Assembly: GCA_000727475.1 (NCBI GenBank)
Contig: KL647302.1
Coordinates: 196,657 to 260,656 of the forward strand
Direction of reading: 5' to 3'
Source of the DNA: Sarcocystis neurona
Taxonomy: Eukaryota > Apicomplexa > Conoidasida > Eucoccidiorida > Sarcocystidae
Length of the DNA stretch: 64,000 bases
Shown: in pieces, positions 36,946 through 48,912 of the stretch
Layout: each line of letters starts with the position of its first letter
How positions within the stretch are numbered: the first letter of the stretch is position 1
The notes under the pieces: model-generated
Database searches by the model: none
The model's input: only the letters and a program-made list of their open reading frames with translations
What the model was told of the DNA's origin: nothing
Made by a program: the position numbers and the translations under genes

Positions 36946-39900
36946 GTGTATAAATGCATGACGCAGTAACTGGCGTCTCCGTGACCCGCCTGTAGGGATA
37001 GATACACATGCAAATTAATATGTGTTTCCTTACCATATTTACGCATCAGTATTTCCCGTACGAAAGCTGTCGATGTAAACCTGTTGGATTTGTGAGTACG
37101 CACTAAAAATAAATGCTCATTCGGGTATCACGTTCGATGATCCTGTAATGTGCAGTCTGTCAGTTCCTCGTTCCGCTGACAAACACGTTGCATTTTCTCT
37201 GCGAACGTCGCCAACATATTGTGAAAACAATTTCTTTCGGAGGATTTTTCCGGGCACACCGTGGCCTTCCTTTTCTCTTAGGTGGTTGTTGAACTTGTAG
37301 CGATTGAGCTGCTTGACCGTCTCCCTCGTTGTTGCCCGTTTGCAGCATGTACGTGAATCTGAAGTGGGGACCGCGCAAAGCATATCTATTCGCAACTGTA
37401 CAACGATATCCGTTGGTGGGATTGCAGCGGTGTTAATCTATGCTTTCCCCATGCTGCCACGATCATCGCGGGTACGGCTGCTCTGTGCTGTTCCGCGGAG
37501 TGCAGTGCCCAGTCGCAGTATCATTCTGTGCGTACGTAGCACAAGTCTAATTTGCAGCTTCATTTTCTTTGACGCGTGCCCTGTATCTGGCTGGCACGCC
37601 CACTCACAGCCTGAGAGACGCTTTTCTGGGAAGTCGTATTTTGACTGGACTGCAGAATAACAGGGGTTTTCGCCGGTTCACGTTTTCGTGCACCGTTGTC
37701 ACGTGTTTTGACTCTTACCTAGATAACAGGCGTTTTGCCACTGCAAAGTTGCAGGCTCACTGAATATGCAAGTTGGCCCTGTACAGACTTTCGGGCTGAG
37801 TAGCTTGTCTGCGGTGCAGCACACAAATCTCCTTTCCTCTTTTTGTCCCAGAAGGTTGCTTTAAAGATTATCAACTGTCGCCACACGTATCTGCAGACGA
37901 CGCCGCTCCTCGTCTATCCGAAAGCACGACTGCGTTCTTCCGGGGATCTATCGACAATTAAGTGCCCCCGCTGCAAAATTCTGTCGTTCACCCCTTAATA
38001 CGTACTTTCTGTATGCTGGGGTGTTTAGTTGGCGTCAGACGGCGCCATCACTAGATATCACCACAGGGATAGGATACATCAGCAATGTGCCAAGTTTCTG
38101 TCTTTTGTTGTCGCCCTGTGCTGTTGCCGATATACAGTGGGAGCACCGGAATGAATGACTCGCCTGTAGCCTCATCGTCTTGCCTCCGTTTGTACTACGT
38201 GTTGTGTAGTAATAAAATGGTACGTATTACTACCATGACTGCTGCAGTGTCGTTTATTCCTACCCTGCGTCTCGACTGTGTGGATCGCTGCACAGGAGCT
38301 GATAAAGAGCTTCTCCTTTTCTCACCTCCGCACAGATATCGATCCTGTCTGTGTTAGATATGTACTCACACGTGAAACACGGTTCTCATTTTGTACTGAT
38401 ACTTTTAAGCCTACAAACGCGCAGGAAACGCAGTTATATGCGCTTTCCAAACAGACGTACTGCCATCTGGATTCTCGCGGTATTTCTTCTGTGACGGATG
38501 AAGCCAACACTTCTAGGTACTGCTTTTTTGCCGTTGGTTTTCCACACGAAACTCGTCTGTCCTTCAGGAGCTACTCCCAGCAGAAGCTGCCGTGCTCTGC
38601 GTATGATGGCAGACCCTTTTCATGTGCATAGTACGGCAGAGGGTACAGAAACGCAAGCGTCAAATGCTGTTTGACTGTTTCCAAGGATTCCACTCCAGAA
38701 TCGCTCCCTCCGACGGAATGCAGGACCTGTTTTTGGCAGTTCGTAAGGAACGCACCGAGCGTGTGAAACACGGAGCGAGGGCTTTCTCGGTGTGCAATTG
38801 GAGGAGCTACGCTTTGGCAGTATCATCTGTCGTCTGTACAAGCAGCTCTTACATAATGGATGAAATTGACCCTTCCTGGATAAATCCCTTCACCCACGTG
38901 AAAATAATACTTGTGCGACGAATTCCTTGATTATTGACTACCTGTTCACTCGCTACTTGCGATGGAGTAAAAGCGAATGTGCTGCGCGAGCGTCAAATGT
39001 TTTCGAGTGAAGGCTTGCGTCAATCAAAAGGAGAATCAACAAGTATCTCGTTAGGTGAAGAAATAGACGCTTTACCCACGTGTTCGGTACTCACGCAGTG
39101 CTTCAAATTTTGTTTTTCCCCTCGGGTCACCGCGTTCCACCGTCCCACGTTAGACAGCTAGAGAAATCAGAGGATATCTGCGTCTGCGGGCAACAGCCTT
39201 GTTCATCCGTCTCTTGGTCCCTTCAAGTAGTTAGCATCACTTTGGTAAATTTCTTCTTGTTCCCACTGGGTCGCTTGCAAATTACTACACAGCTTGCCTT
39301 TGTGAGAACGTAGATTGGACGCAGAGCTACAGACCGAGAACTATTCGTGACAGGGAAATGTCTGGTTGTTCTCCAGCCGGTAATCTGCGAGAAATGTCAG
39401 TGAGTGCGTCCTTCTCTGGCAGCAAACGCGGATACTAGATAGACGTAGTTGATTCCTTCTTCCGGTGGAACTGGCTGCTTACGACTCTTGTGATTGGAAC
39501 CCCCTTATTTATGGGAGCGATGGCTGTTGTTGTGTCTCTCGCTCTAGACCCCTTGTCTTCGTGAAAATTGTGGAATCCTTTTATTCATGAGAGCGATGGC
39601 TATTGTTGTGTCTCTCGCTATAAACCCCTTGCCTTCGTAAAAAATTGTGGTTCCGCCACATGGCTGGGGTGTCAATAACCTCGCTTCACACGTGTTGTCT
39701 TGTTGCATCGACGACTGCCGCCCGCCCCGCATGCCGGACACGTGTTCGCGGGAAAACTTCCACACCCGCGCATGTACAAATAAAGTATAAACCCACGCTC
39801 GTATAAACACTGTTTGATGTACATTGTATTATGTGTCCTACATTTGTTTCTGGTCGAGCTCTTTTGCGCACGAAACACTGTATTTGTCCATTCTCAGTGC

Positions 39901-40005
39901 AGGGGAGAAATTGTGCCGCCACAGTGTATCTGCGGTAGTGGGAGACAGGTTCTTTGCCTTTGTTGTGGCGACAATTGATCTTCTACTCATTGTTAAGGAG
40001 CCAAG
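35716..40005. other. Repeat-poor intergenic spacer between CysQ and LYAR
   Basis: Ordinary-looking sequence with almost no CAG or TATA repeats, except one AT/GTAT array at about 36911-36951. Several open frames of 90-140 codons exist (for example near 35920, 37304 and 38278). None shows a recognisable domain, biased composition or good splice context. It holds the 3' end of the nucleotidase gene and, by position, the LYAR promoter. Confidence 0.5.
39497..39649. repeat. Tandem duplication, period 76 bp, upstream of LYAR
   Basis: Two adjacent copies share GAGCGATGGCT(G/A)TTGTTG followed by TGTCTCTCGCT and then CCCCTTG(T/C)CTTCGT. They start at 39515 and 39591 within the copies. The copies differ at few positions, so the duplication is fairly recent. 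It ends about 360 bases before the LYAR start codon and may fall in its promoter or 5' leader. Confidence 0.8.
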
Positions 40006-43000
40006 ATGGTGTCTTTCACCTGCGATAGCTGTCAGGAGGTGGTGAAGAAAAGTGCGGTGGTGAAGCACTACACAACACGTTGCCGCGGAGCGACGCACTT
40101 CAGCTGCATCGATTGTTACAAGACATTCGACAGACAATCGATCGTCAGTCACACCAGCTGCACCACAGGTATGCGGTATCATCGATCCTGGGAGAAACCC
40201 AGTCCCATACATTCTTCTCTGTCAAATTTTTGTGTGCCCTCACACCGCGATTTGACCACTTACATGGTGAAAATATCTTCCCTGCCAGGCGTCGAATATA
40301 GAATGAGTCACACTCCCTGTTTGTAGAAGTGTATCTAGTTTCGTACATCAGCGCCTGTGAAAGTAGTTTTACTGCGTCTACTACACAACACACGTCCAAA
40401 CTCAGGAAACGGACATCTATGCCCTTTGAAAGTTGTGACGTTTTCTAAAAGGCTTGTACGGTGGAGAAAAGGGAAGAATGAACGTCAACCGCCGCCGCCA
40501 AAGAAGCGAAACTTACACGTCTGAGAGGTAGTCCTTGCTTTTGTAGCCGGGGAAAAAAACTTTTGTAGCAGCTTCGTAGCTTTGGGCAGTACTCACTATC
40601 ATGCAGATGTTGTTCTGTCTTCCTAGAGAATTTCCAGACGCTGACATGCCTTCCACGTCTTCTCACGACGATATGCAATAGTTCCATTATGTAGTTATAC
40701 ATTAGCTGTACACGCATGCAGGCGCGCACGCCACGGTCCTTAATGAATACGAGTTTTGTCACATTTGTGTGTGGTGAGGGCCTTTCACATTTACCGTCGG
40801 GGCCACATGCATCTAGGTGAGCATTCCCTGCTTTTTCTGGCCCAATGTATACACGGTCTACACGCATGTTTGTGTGCCTGTTCCAGTCTTCTCCAGTCAA
40901 AGGCATGCGTGTACATTTAGGTCCGCACTACGTACACATTAAGAAGTACGTGCGCGTACGACGTGCGTGTGTACGTGTCTGTCTTGCTTGCATTACCTAC
41001 GCATATACAGACTATATATATATATACGTATGTGTATACGTATACATACGTCTTCTTGGATATATACGTGTATATATATATGTATGTATGGATATTTGAT
41101 TTGCAGTGCAAAAACATGTATAGCTCAGTCAACATGAATATCTGTATACATTCCTTTATATGCGCTTATAATCAGCAGATGACTGTATACATGAAGTTGG
41201 AAGTAGTTTCGTATTTGCAAAGCGATGTGGTTTGTCGGCTGATGGAGTTCAGCTGCGGTGGTGCATTAAAAGATGAGAAGACCACTGCACAGGAAACAAC
41301 CGGCTCTTTTTCCCACCACATACACACCAGCTCTTGTACAATCTTATACCTATGCGCAGACATGTATTTATATATGTATTTATCAACCTAGCTGTATCTA
41401 CCTTTCAACCTATCTCTCTATATCTATCTTTACAATATATATATATATATATATTCGTGAATAGAAAATTTACACTGATATCTACGTGGATCAATATAAT
41501 ACGTGCGTCTAGCGATGCCACACTTGTAGTGAAACACATCTGCAATTTCACAGTTTTTAAGACCGCATGCATAGCTTGATAAATTCGTCCAAGCGAGAGT
41601 AGACGTGTAGGCACCTACACGTATATCTATGCGAGCAACCTATGCTTCTGTGTTCACGTGAATATATATATATATACATATATGCATTTGCCGACTTGCT
41701 GGGTCCGTACAGCAGTGTACATATGTATGCACATATATATATATAGATACATATATATATGTATATATAACTATGTATGTCTATATATATATATATATTT
41801 ATGTATTAATAAAACATACAAACAGGGGGATTTGTTGTCGGGCGATGACATGCATCTGTGGTTCTTTGCAACATATGTAAAGGCATACAAATAACCCTTA
41901 CGTCCATAAAAGAGCATATACTCAGACGTACACATGTAGCTCCAGCGTCGACGTAAGTAGACGCATATATCACGTGTTCAACAACTGACGGTGCCGCCTT
42001 ATCGTCAACGGACGTTCGCGTGAGATGTGCACACGTCGCAAGTGTGAAGACAATTTCGACAGAAAGGTGTGAGGTGCGTAGATGCTTTTTTTGCAGAAGA
42101 AGAGAAGTACTTCGGTCCGTACGCGAAGAAGAATCAGCAGCATAAGATGCAGCAGAAAGGCTCCTCTCCTACACAAGTCTCTTCGCATGCAGCAGCGGCA
42201 GCAACAACACGGGCAAGCAACGGTAGCAGTGCTCCTGCCAGAGACACGGGTGCTGCTGTTTCCGGTGACTGTCGCACGAAGCAGCAGAAGAAACACCACC
42301 AGCAACCGCAGCACGACCAGGGGAAGCAGCAGCACCAGGTGGGGAAGGAGGATAAGATGAAAAAGCAGCAGCAGGAGGAGAAGAAGCAGCACGAGGAGCA
42401 GAAACACGAGCAGCAGAAGGAGCAGCAGCAACGGAAGCGGCAGCAGGAGGGACAGCAACAGGACGGAGAGAGGAGTAAGAAGCGGCAGAAGGACAAACGA
42501 CATTCAGACCAAGACCAACAGCAGCAACACCAGCAGCAGCCGCAGCAGAAACAGCAGGAAGAAGACGGCGGGGTGAGGTGGCAGGGGGACTGGCTGTTGA
42601 CTGCGCAGCAGCTCCTCGGCGCAGCTCCTCAACGTCGTCTGCCGTGGAAGATTCTTGCTACGAAAGTAAGAGAAAGTTTTTCTTATTTGCTTCAGCAGTT
42701 TCCTTCGAGGAAAATGTTTTTCCTGGCTGGAGGTTTCTCTGTCGGTGTAGCGCAGGTGTCGCGTAGAAAGAAAAAATTGGCACGGCACGCCTCTCCAGTC
42801 ACTTGGGTGTTTCCTTATGCAAAAACAACCAGAGAAGACATCTTCGACATAGGCAAAGTCCTTCCATTTGCTCAGAGTGCGTCTCAGAAAACAAACGTCC
42901 ATTTTCGTGTATCCACGTGAGACACAGCACACCTGCATACGCATATATATATATATATGTATATATATACATGTATACGGCACAAGACAACGTTATATAT

Positions 43001-44721
43001 ACGTAAAGGCGCATGTATTTGAAATAAGGTAATGACGTATACATACGTGTGTGTATATATGTGTGGATAGCTGCGTATTTGTTCGAGACAACCGAGATAG
43101 ATTGCGTCCCTCCAGTATATATACACAAGTGCAGGAAGAAAGGAGCACACGTTTGTGTGGAACGCTTTCACAGAAACGACTCACAGTATACGCATGCTTT
43201 TCAGCGGAACAGAAGGAGAGAAGGTGTCTCACCTTTTCAAGTGGCCAGGATCGTTCCTGGTACCTGGAGGTCTATTGATAAAGACGAGTACACCCCTGGA
43301 ATGGGCTATACGTGTATATACATATATATAGGTATATAGTCGGTGCACCTACATCGGCATAGAGGCGTACATGTGTGTACGTACGGCGCTGTACGTAGAT
43401 ACACACGTACGTATACATACAGGTATCCACTGAGTAGGTACGTAAGGTGTCGCTGGATTCTCCCTTTCTCTGTATATGTATATACGCGCATCTATGTATG
43501 AATAGTACATTGGAAAATTTCAAATGGACTACCTCGCTTTTCTTCCATCTCTACGACTCTGTTTGCGTCTCTCTCGCTCTGTCTATACATATATATACAT
43601 ACAGGCATACACGCATGTGTGTAATATGCTGGTGGGCTTTGCATGTATATATATACATATGTATATGTGTATGTAAGATTCGAGAAAGAACTCTTCTGCT
43701 GCTGCTGTGCTGCTGCTATTGTTGTGCTGTTGGTGTTCGTGTGCTGCTGGTGTTTCTGCGCTGCTGGTGTTTCTTCGCTGCTGCTGATTTTGTGCTGCTG
43801 CTGTTTCTGCGGCGGCTGTTCCGGTGCGGCTGCTGCTGCAGGTGGTGCAGGCGTATCGCGCGTCAGTTTCCGCTGCTGCTGCTGAGAGCCACGAGGGAGA
43901 GGAAGAGCTGCAAAATTTGTGTCTCGCCAGTGTAAGTCTGCCTTTCCTTTTCTCTGCGCCTATGAAGAAGTTTTTCGTGTACTTGATATAGTGTAAAGTT
44001 CCTATGCTGTACACGTTGTGTGCACCTCCGCAGGATTATTGAGGTAAATCTCTCTTGGCAGACTTGTGTGTCTCCTTGTTGCGTTTTGTCATCTACGTAC
44101 GTGTACACGTCCACGCCTTTATATATGTATATATATGTGTATGTACGTGAGTACGTATGTACGAATGTATATGTGTCCGTATATAGGTATGCATGGAGTA
44201 TACCTGTATGTAACCACGCGTACACAACGTATGTCTGTGCAAACTCCTTTGGCTTTTACGTGCGTTTCAAATGTTCACGCAGTGTAGAGAGTCCGTACGC
44301 GCATGTATGTGCAAAGGCCCACGTACACCGGATATTTCTGTTCGTCTCCATCGGTTCGCTCCTATGTGTACACGCTCTCCCTCCGGCAGATCCAGGCATT
44401 CTTTCTGTCGCTCGCGTCCTCTCTTTATCTCTACACACTACCTGTCTACCTATCTACATTTGTATCTTTATGTGTACATAATTATTCATACTGCATGCGT
44501 CTTTTAACCCGCAGCTTCCCCTCTGAGAATTATAGTGTACGTAGATCTTTGTGTCCCCACGTTCGCGCAGGTGTCTCAGCATACATCTCTGGTCGGTGGT
44601 CAATATCTTCACCTACAACGGGCACATAATATACTTGTCTGCCCCACGGAATTATGTATATTCTAATCTCAGCCTGCACATGGGTATACATGTGTGTGCC
44701 GTGTCCTCCTTACTTGTGGGT

Positions 44722-44752
<31 letters not shown>

Positions 44753-46206
44753 GCATAACATTCTTATCCGCTCGTATATATGTATCTACGCATATGTATA
44801 TATCGTTGCATTACATCATAGCCTCTACGTACATATATATGTATATTCTAATCTCACCCAACATATGTGTATCCATGTGTATGATGTGTCCTCTTTAAGT
44901 GTGTGTGTCTGTGTGATACTCTTATCCGCCCCCCTTCTATGTATGTGTGCATGTGTATATATTGCTGTATTGCATTATATCCTCTGCCTATATGTATGTA
45001 TATATATACGGGTATTCTAATCTCAGCCTACGTATGTGTATTCATATGTGTGATGTGTCCTCCTTACATGTGTGTGTCTGTGTAATATTCGTATCCACCC
45101 GCATCTATGTATCTGTGCGGGTGTATAGCTGTACTCCATGATAGCCGCTGCCTACATGTGTGAACGTATATATATGTATATATATACATATCTGTGTATA
45201 TCTTTGTGCGAATGTGCTTCTGTGTATAACACACGTTTAGCTGCTTCTTGCCAGACGCGTGCACTTCCCAATATCCGTCTGTGTGCTGCGACGCCTTGTG
45301 GTCCTCCTTCATCTCTGTAAGTCTCTGCGCACACACTTGTATACTCACGCCCTATCCGTCGCTCTGTCTCTTTATTCACGTTTAGGCGGATCAACTGACG
45401 CACGTTCTTTTTTCTACCTGCCTTACGGCCCGCAATTAGTTCAGTAGTGCACCTGCAAGTAGATACCGCCCACACGGTTTCAAACGTTTCGGCGTCTGGA
45501 CGGCTACTTCTTTTTTTCTCCCTCGCCGGTCCCTCTGTAATTTCTTCCGCTCTCCCATTCTCTCTCACACGTACATTACGTATGTGTGAATGTGGACACC
45601 GGTATATGTGAACATGTCCACGTGTAGAGTAGCAGACTTGCCTGTGTGTTCGTATGTATGTTTCCCTGCACAGACGTCTAGGTACGTTTAGGTAGAGTAC
45701 ACGGAGAGACAGATATAAACAGATTTATGCTGGGTGTAAGCACAGCGTGTATATGTATATAAGAACGTATAAACTCATTTGTTCGCGCGTGTTGTATTGG
45801 CTTCTTATACAGACACACCCGTGTAAATGCGTGTGTCTTTCTATAGGGACACGTAGGTAGACGCTTGTTTATTTGGGACGCTGCCATCTCACTTGCATGT
45901 GTACACATACGTAGAGATCCATTTGTAACGAACTTTGTGTGCAGCAGGTGTATTACGAAACTTTTCACGTGGGGAGTAGACTTACCCCTCTTTCTTCTCA
46001 CGTGTCTGCATACCCACGTCTGCCTATCTACGTGAGAAACAGTGTGTGTATACATGCCTATACAGAGAGAACCACAAAGCCTGAAATTCATGCAAGAAAG
46101 CCACTTTCCGTCCGCCTCTTTGTGTGTGGTGCTGCAGATTCCCGAAACTTTCGTGAACGATACGGACGAGTTCGTCACGTTGCCTCCTTCCTGCGCAGCG
46201 GCGTAG
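40006..46206 (+). CDS. LYAR: LYAR-type C2HC zinc-finger nucleolar protein, 4 exons, 296 aa
   Basis: Family role: LYAR proteins are nucleolar nucleic-acid-binding factors linked to rRNA processing and growth; here that is inferred from homology. Exons: 40006-40168, 42097-42665, 43842-43931, 46138-46206, in phase, 891 nt. Residues 1-54 carry the two zinc-binding modules, C6-x2-C9...H21...C26 and C34-x2-C37...H49-x2-C52 ([19 protein letters not shown]..., [18 protein letters not shown]). Exon 2 continues with [12 protein letters not shown], the conserved segment after the zinc finger. A low-complexity Gln/Lys/Glu/His region of about 120 residues, rich in CAG codons, follows. The C-terminal conserved piece then begins ([14 protein letters not shown]) and runs across exon 3 ([10 protein letters not shown]...LQNLCLAS) into exon 4 ([15 protein letters not shown]...). 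The ATG lies in a CCAAG-ATGG context. All introns are GT-AG; exon 3 follows a CTG-rich polypyrimidine stretch. Identity is secure from the zinc finger; the small exons 3 and 4 rest on phase, splice sites and family fit. Confidence 0.9.
43690..43841. repeat. CTG-rich polypyrimidine block ending LYAR intron 2
   Basis: About 150 bases of interrupted CTG/TGC triplets on the sense strand run directly into the acceptor TGCTGCTGCAG before exon 3. The block may double as the polypyrimidine tract for that acceptor. The preceding exon carries CAG on the same strand. Confidence 0.75.
44658..45110. repeat. Tandem repeat of about 170-185 bp, three units, in LYAR intron 3
   Basis: TTCTAATCTCA followed by (GC)C(T/A) and a TGTGTAT stretch ending in TGTGTCCTCCTTA recurs at 44661, 44846 and 45015. 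Each unit then has a TG run, ATTCTTATCCGC-like sequence, and TGCATTACATCATAGCCTCT-like sequence. Unit 1 contains an uninterrupted TG run at about 44724-44752. Unit lengths differ mainly by the TG run. Confidence 0.75.
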
Positions 46207-48669
46207 GCGGTCTGGCCCTTTTTCGCCTTTCTTCGGTTCCGCGCTCTTTCTCCGTGCGACTTCTCCCTTTTCTCGTGTTCCCTTTTCTTCGCCCTTTTTG
46301 TTCACTTCTCCCTTTTCCGTCTCCACTACATGTTGGCGTGCTGTCCCTTCTCTTCGTTTTCTTCTTCGCCTTTTTATCCTCTTTCTTCTTCGTCGCCTCG
46401 TTGACCGTTCTTTTTCGCCCATGTCGCTGGCTCACAGTTGTTTCTCCATCACTCTGAATAGCGATCTATAACCCGTTTAGTCCTGTGGATTGTATTTGTG
46501 TGTTCTCCGCCTCGACGGCTTGGCGTCTATGTAATTGCAGCCTCAGTGGCATGTCAATTCCTCAAGCACAATATATCTTGCCCGTCTCTTGTAGAGGACG
46601 GGAAAATATACTTATTCAGACATATATATATATATGGGTGTGTGTATCAATGAAAATTCTTACCTACATACATACATATACGTATCTATACGTATGCATA
46701 CATATATCTATATGTGTATACATATATGTATACACATATGTGTATATATACACGCATATATATGTATATGTATATATATACACGTGTACGTATATGTGTA
46801 GTGTATCTCTGTGTGTCCGTCCGACGCGCGTAAATTTTCGGAATTTAATTACTCCGTTGTCTTCCTTCATGTGGATATATTTCGTTGGGAGGCTTGACGT
46901 GCACTGATGTATGAGTACGTATTTGTGCAGATATCGCTCACTACGTTCAAAGCGCATCTCCGTGTGTCTGTTTGTATTTCTCATGTCAGAGATGCGCGCA
47001 TCAATATGTGTGCAGCTCTCGTAACGCATACAAATAATATGCTACATACGTATATATATATACCCACACAATGTATATATATATGTATGCTTGTATACAA
47101 ATGCATGCATTCATACAGGCATATATACATGTGTAAATGTGTCAACATGGAAACACAGCAGGACACGTAAATGTATATGTACATATTTCTTTTGTATATG
47201 CGATATTCGAAACCCTTCCGAGGATTTGACTGTCCATGCGCGCAGCACTTTTGTAATGGGATTGGTGAATGGCCACATGAAAATGTGTCGTAGAGTACGA
47301 TCTTGTGGGTTTGCACACATGCAACGTTTATGTCAACTGCGTGTGTGCTGTATTGAGATGAGGCTGCGAATGCTAGTGTGTGTGCATGTGCGTGGGCACA
47401 GCTCCTCAGAACGCACACGTATGTAGGCGTATATGTGTGTCGTTGTATATATCAGGCCGCACGTTAAAATGCTTGTGTTTGTCTGTATGGAGGGGGATAG
47501 AGAGACAAAGCGAAAGAGCGATAGACACCACACGTGTGTGTGTCTTTATCTGCCGTACCACTGCGTAGATGTACCTGTATATGTATATTTAAATGTACGT
47601 GTGTATATACATATATATATACAACGAAACTGCTTCTACAAGCACACAGCCCAGCACCACCGCTGTTGTATTGAGGGCAGGCGCTGCGTGATACATAGAA
47701 ATATATATGTATACATATATATGTATATATATATGTATATATTTGTATACCCACGCCCTTATAGTATATCTTGGGTTGTTTGCCTTTTGGGTGTCTAGCT
47801 GACTGTGCCCTTCAGCGACTGTGTTCTGACACTGTGTCACCGTCAGCGGACGCACAAATAGATGTGTATACCCATATGTATATATATATATGTATAGATG
47901 CGTACATGTAAACACATATATACGTACGTTCGTACGTGCGTCTGTGTATGCGACAGTACGTTATGTCTATACGCGTTGTACGGTGGCGGCGACAAGGATA
48001 TCTATGCGTAGAGATCCAAATTTCTGTGCTTTTATGTGCTGACTCGAAACGGTGTAACTCGTGCAAGAACCTATTGATACGCGACTCTCTAATGATCTCT
48101 ATACAGAACAACGAAGCTGCGCTCTTGTCTCGCCATCCCGCGAGGTCCTCCCTCCCACGCGTACGGCCGTGGGCGTGTCAGACAGCACAGAGAAGGAGCT
48201 CAACTTCCGTACCCGTTCGCGATTCGTAGGCTGGCCATATTCTTCCTCTTGCAAGTAGACTTCTCTCGATAATCATCACGCAGCCCGTTGTACGCAGACA
48301 TGGGTGTAGAGGGGCGCAAACATAACCACATATAAGACAAATCTATGCGCATCTGCCTCTTTGTCACTGCCACCCCCTGTGTGTGCTCATAGCAGACCCG
48401 TTTGTCACTCTGCGGGTGTCTTATATACATATGTGTACTGACGAAACTCTGTGCAAGTGTGTCTGGGTATCTACGGTTCTGCTCGTATAGAGTTATCTCT
48501 GTAAATAGAAGACGATTCAGACGAAACCGCTGCTAATAAGCTTTGAGTTCTGTAGTCGTCGGATAGTGGAAAGGTGCCGTCTTTACTCGACAGTCGCCGA
48601 GGAACGACGCTGTTAAAAACAGGGCTACAACCTGTATGCTGTAGCTAACATACGCACAGAAGCACGCAC

Positions 48670-48826
48670 TATATATATATATATATATATATATATTTAC
48701 GTGTGTGTGTATGCATGTAAGTATGCATGCATGTATGTGTGTGTGTGTGGGTGTATATGGGTGGATATATGTATGCATGTACGTGCGTATGTACGTAGGC
48801 AACACACGTGAGACACACACACACAC

Positions 48827-48858
<32 letters not shown>

Positions 48859-48912
48859 GTATATATATATACATACGTACACACGTACACACATACATAC
48901 ATGCATACACCG
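48670..48912. repeat. AT run plus TG-to-CA inverted repeat
   Basis: An (AT)n run (48670-48696) is followed by about 100 bases of GTATGCATGTATGTGTGTGTG-type sequence. After a short unique centre (GGCAACACACGTGAG near 48798) comes about 100 bases of CACACACATACATACATACA-type sequence. The arms are near complements, so the DNA or RNA could fold into a long imperfect hairpin. Both strands give long meaningless frames here. Confidence 0.7.

Noticed and set aside
41970..42503. 177-codon minus-strand poly-Leu frame resembling a membrane protein
   Set aside because: Antisense of the CAG/AAG-rich LYAR exon 2; the hydrophobicity is an artefact of CTG/CTT codons.
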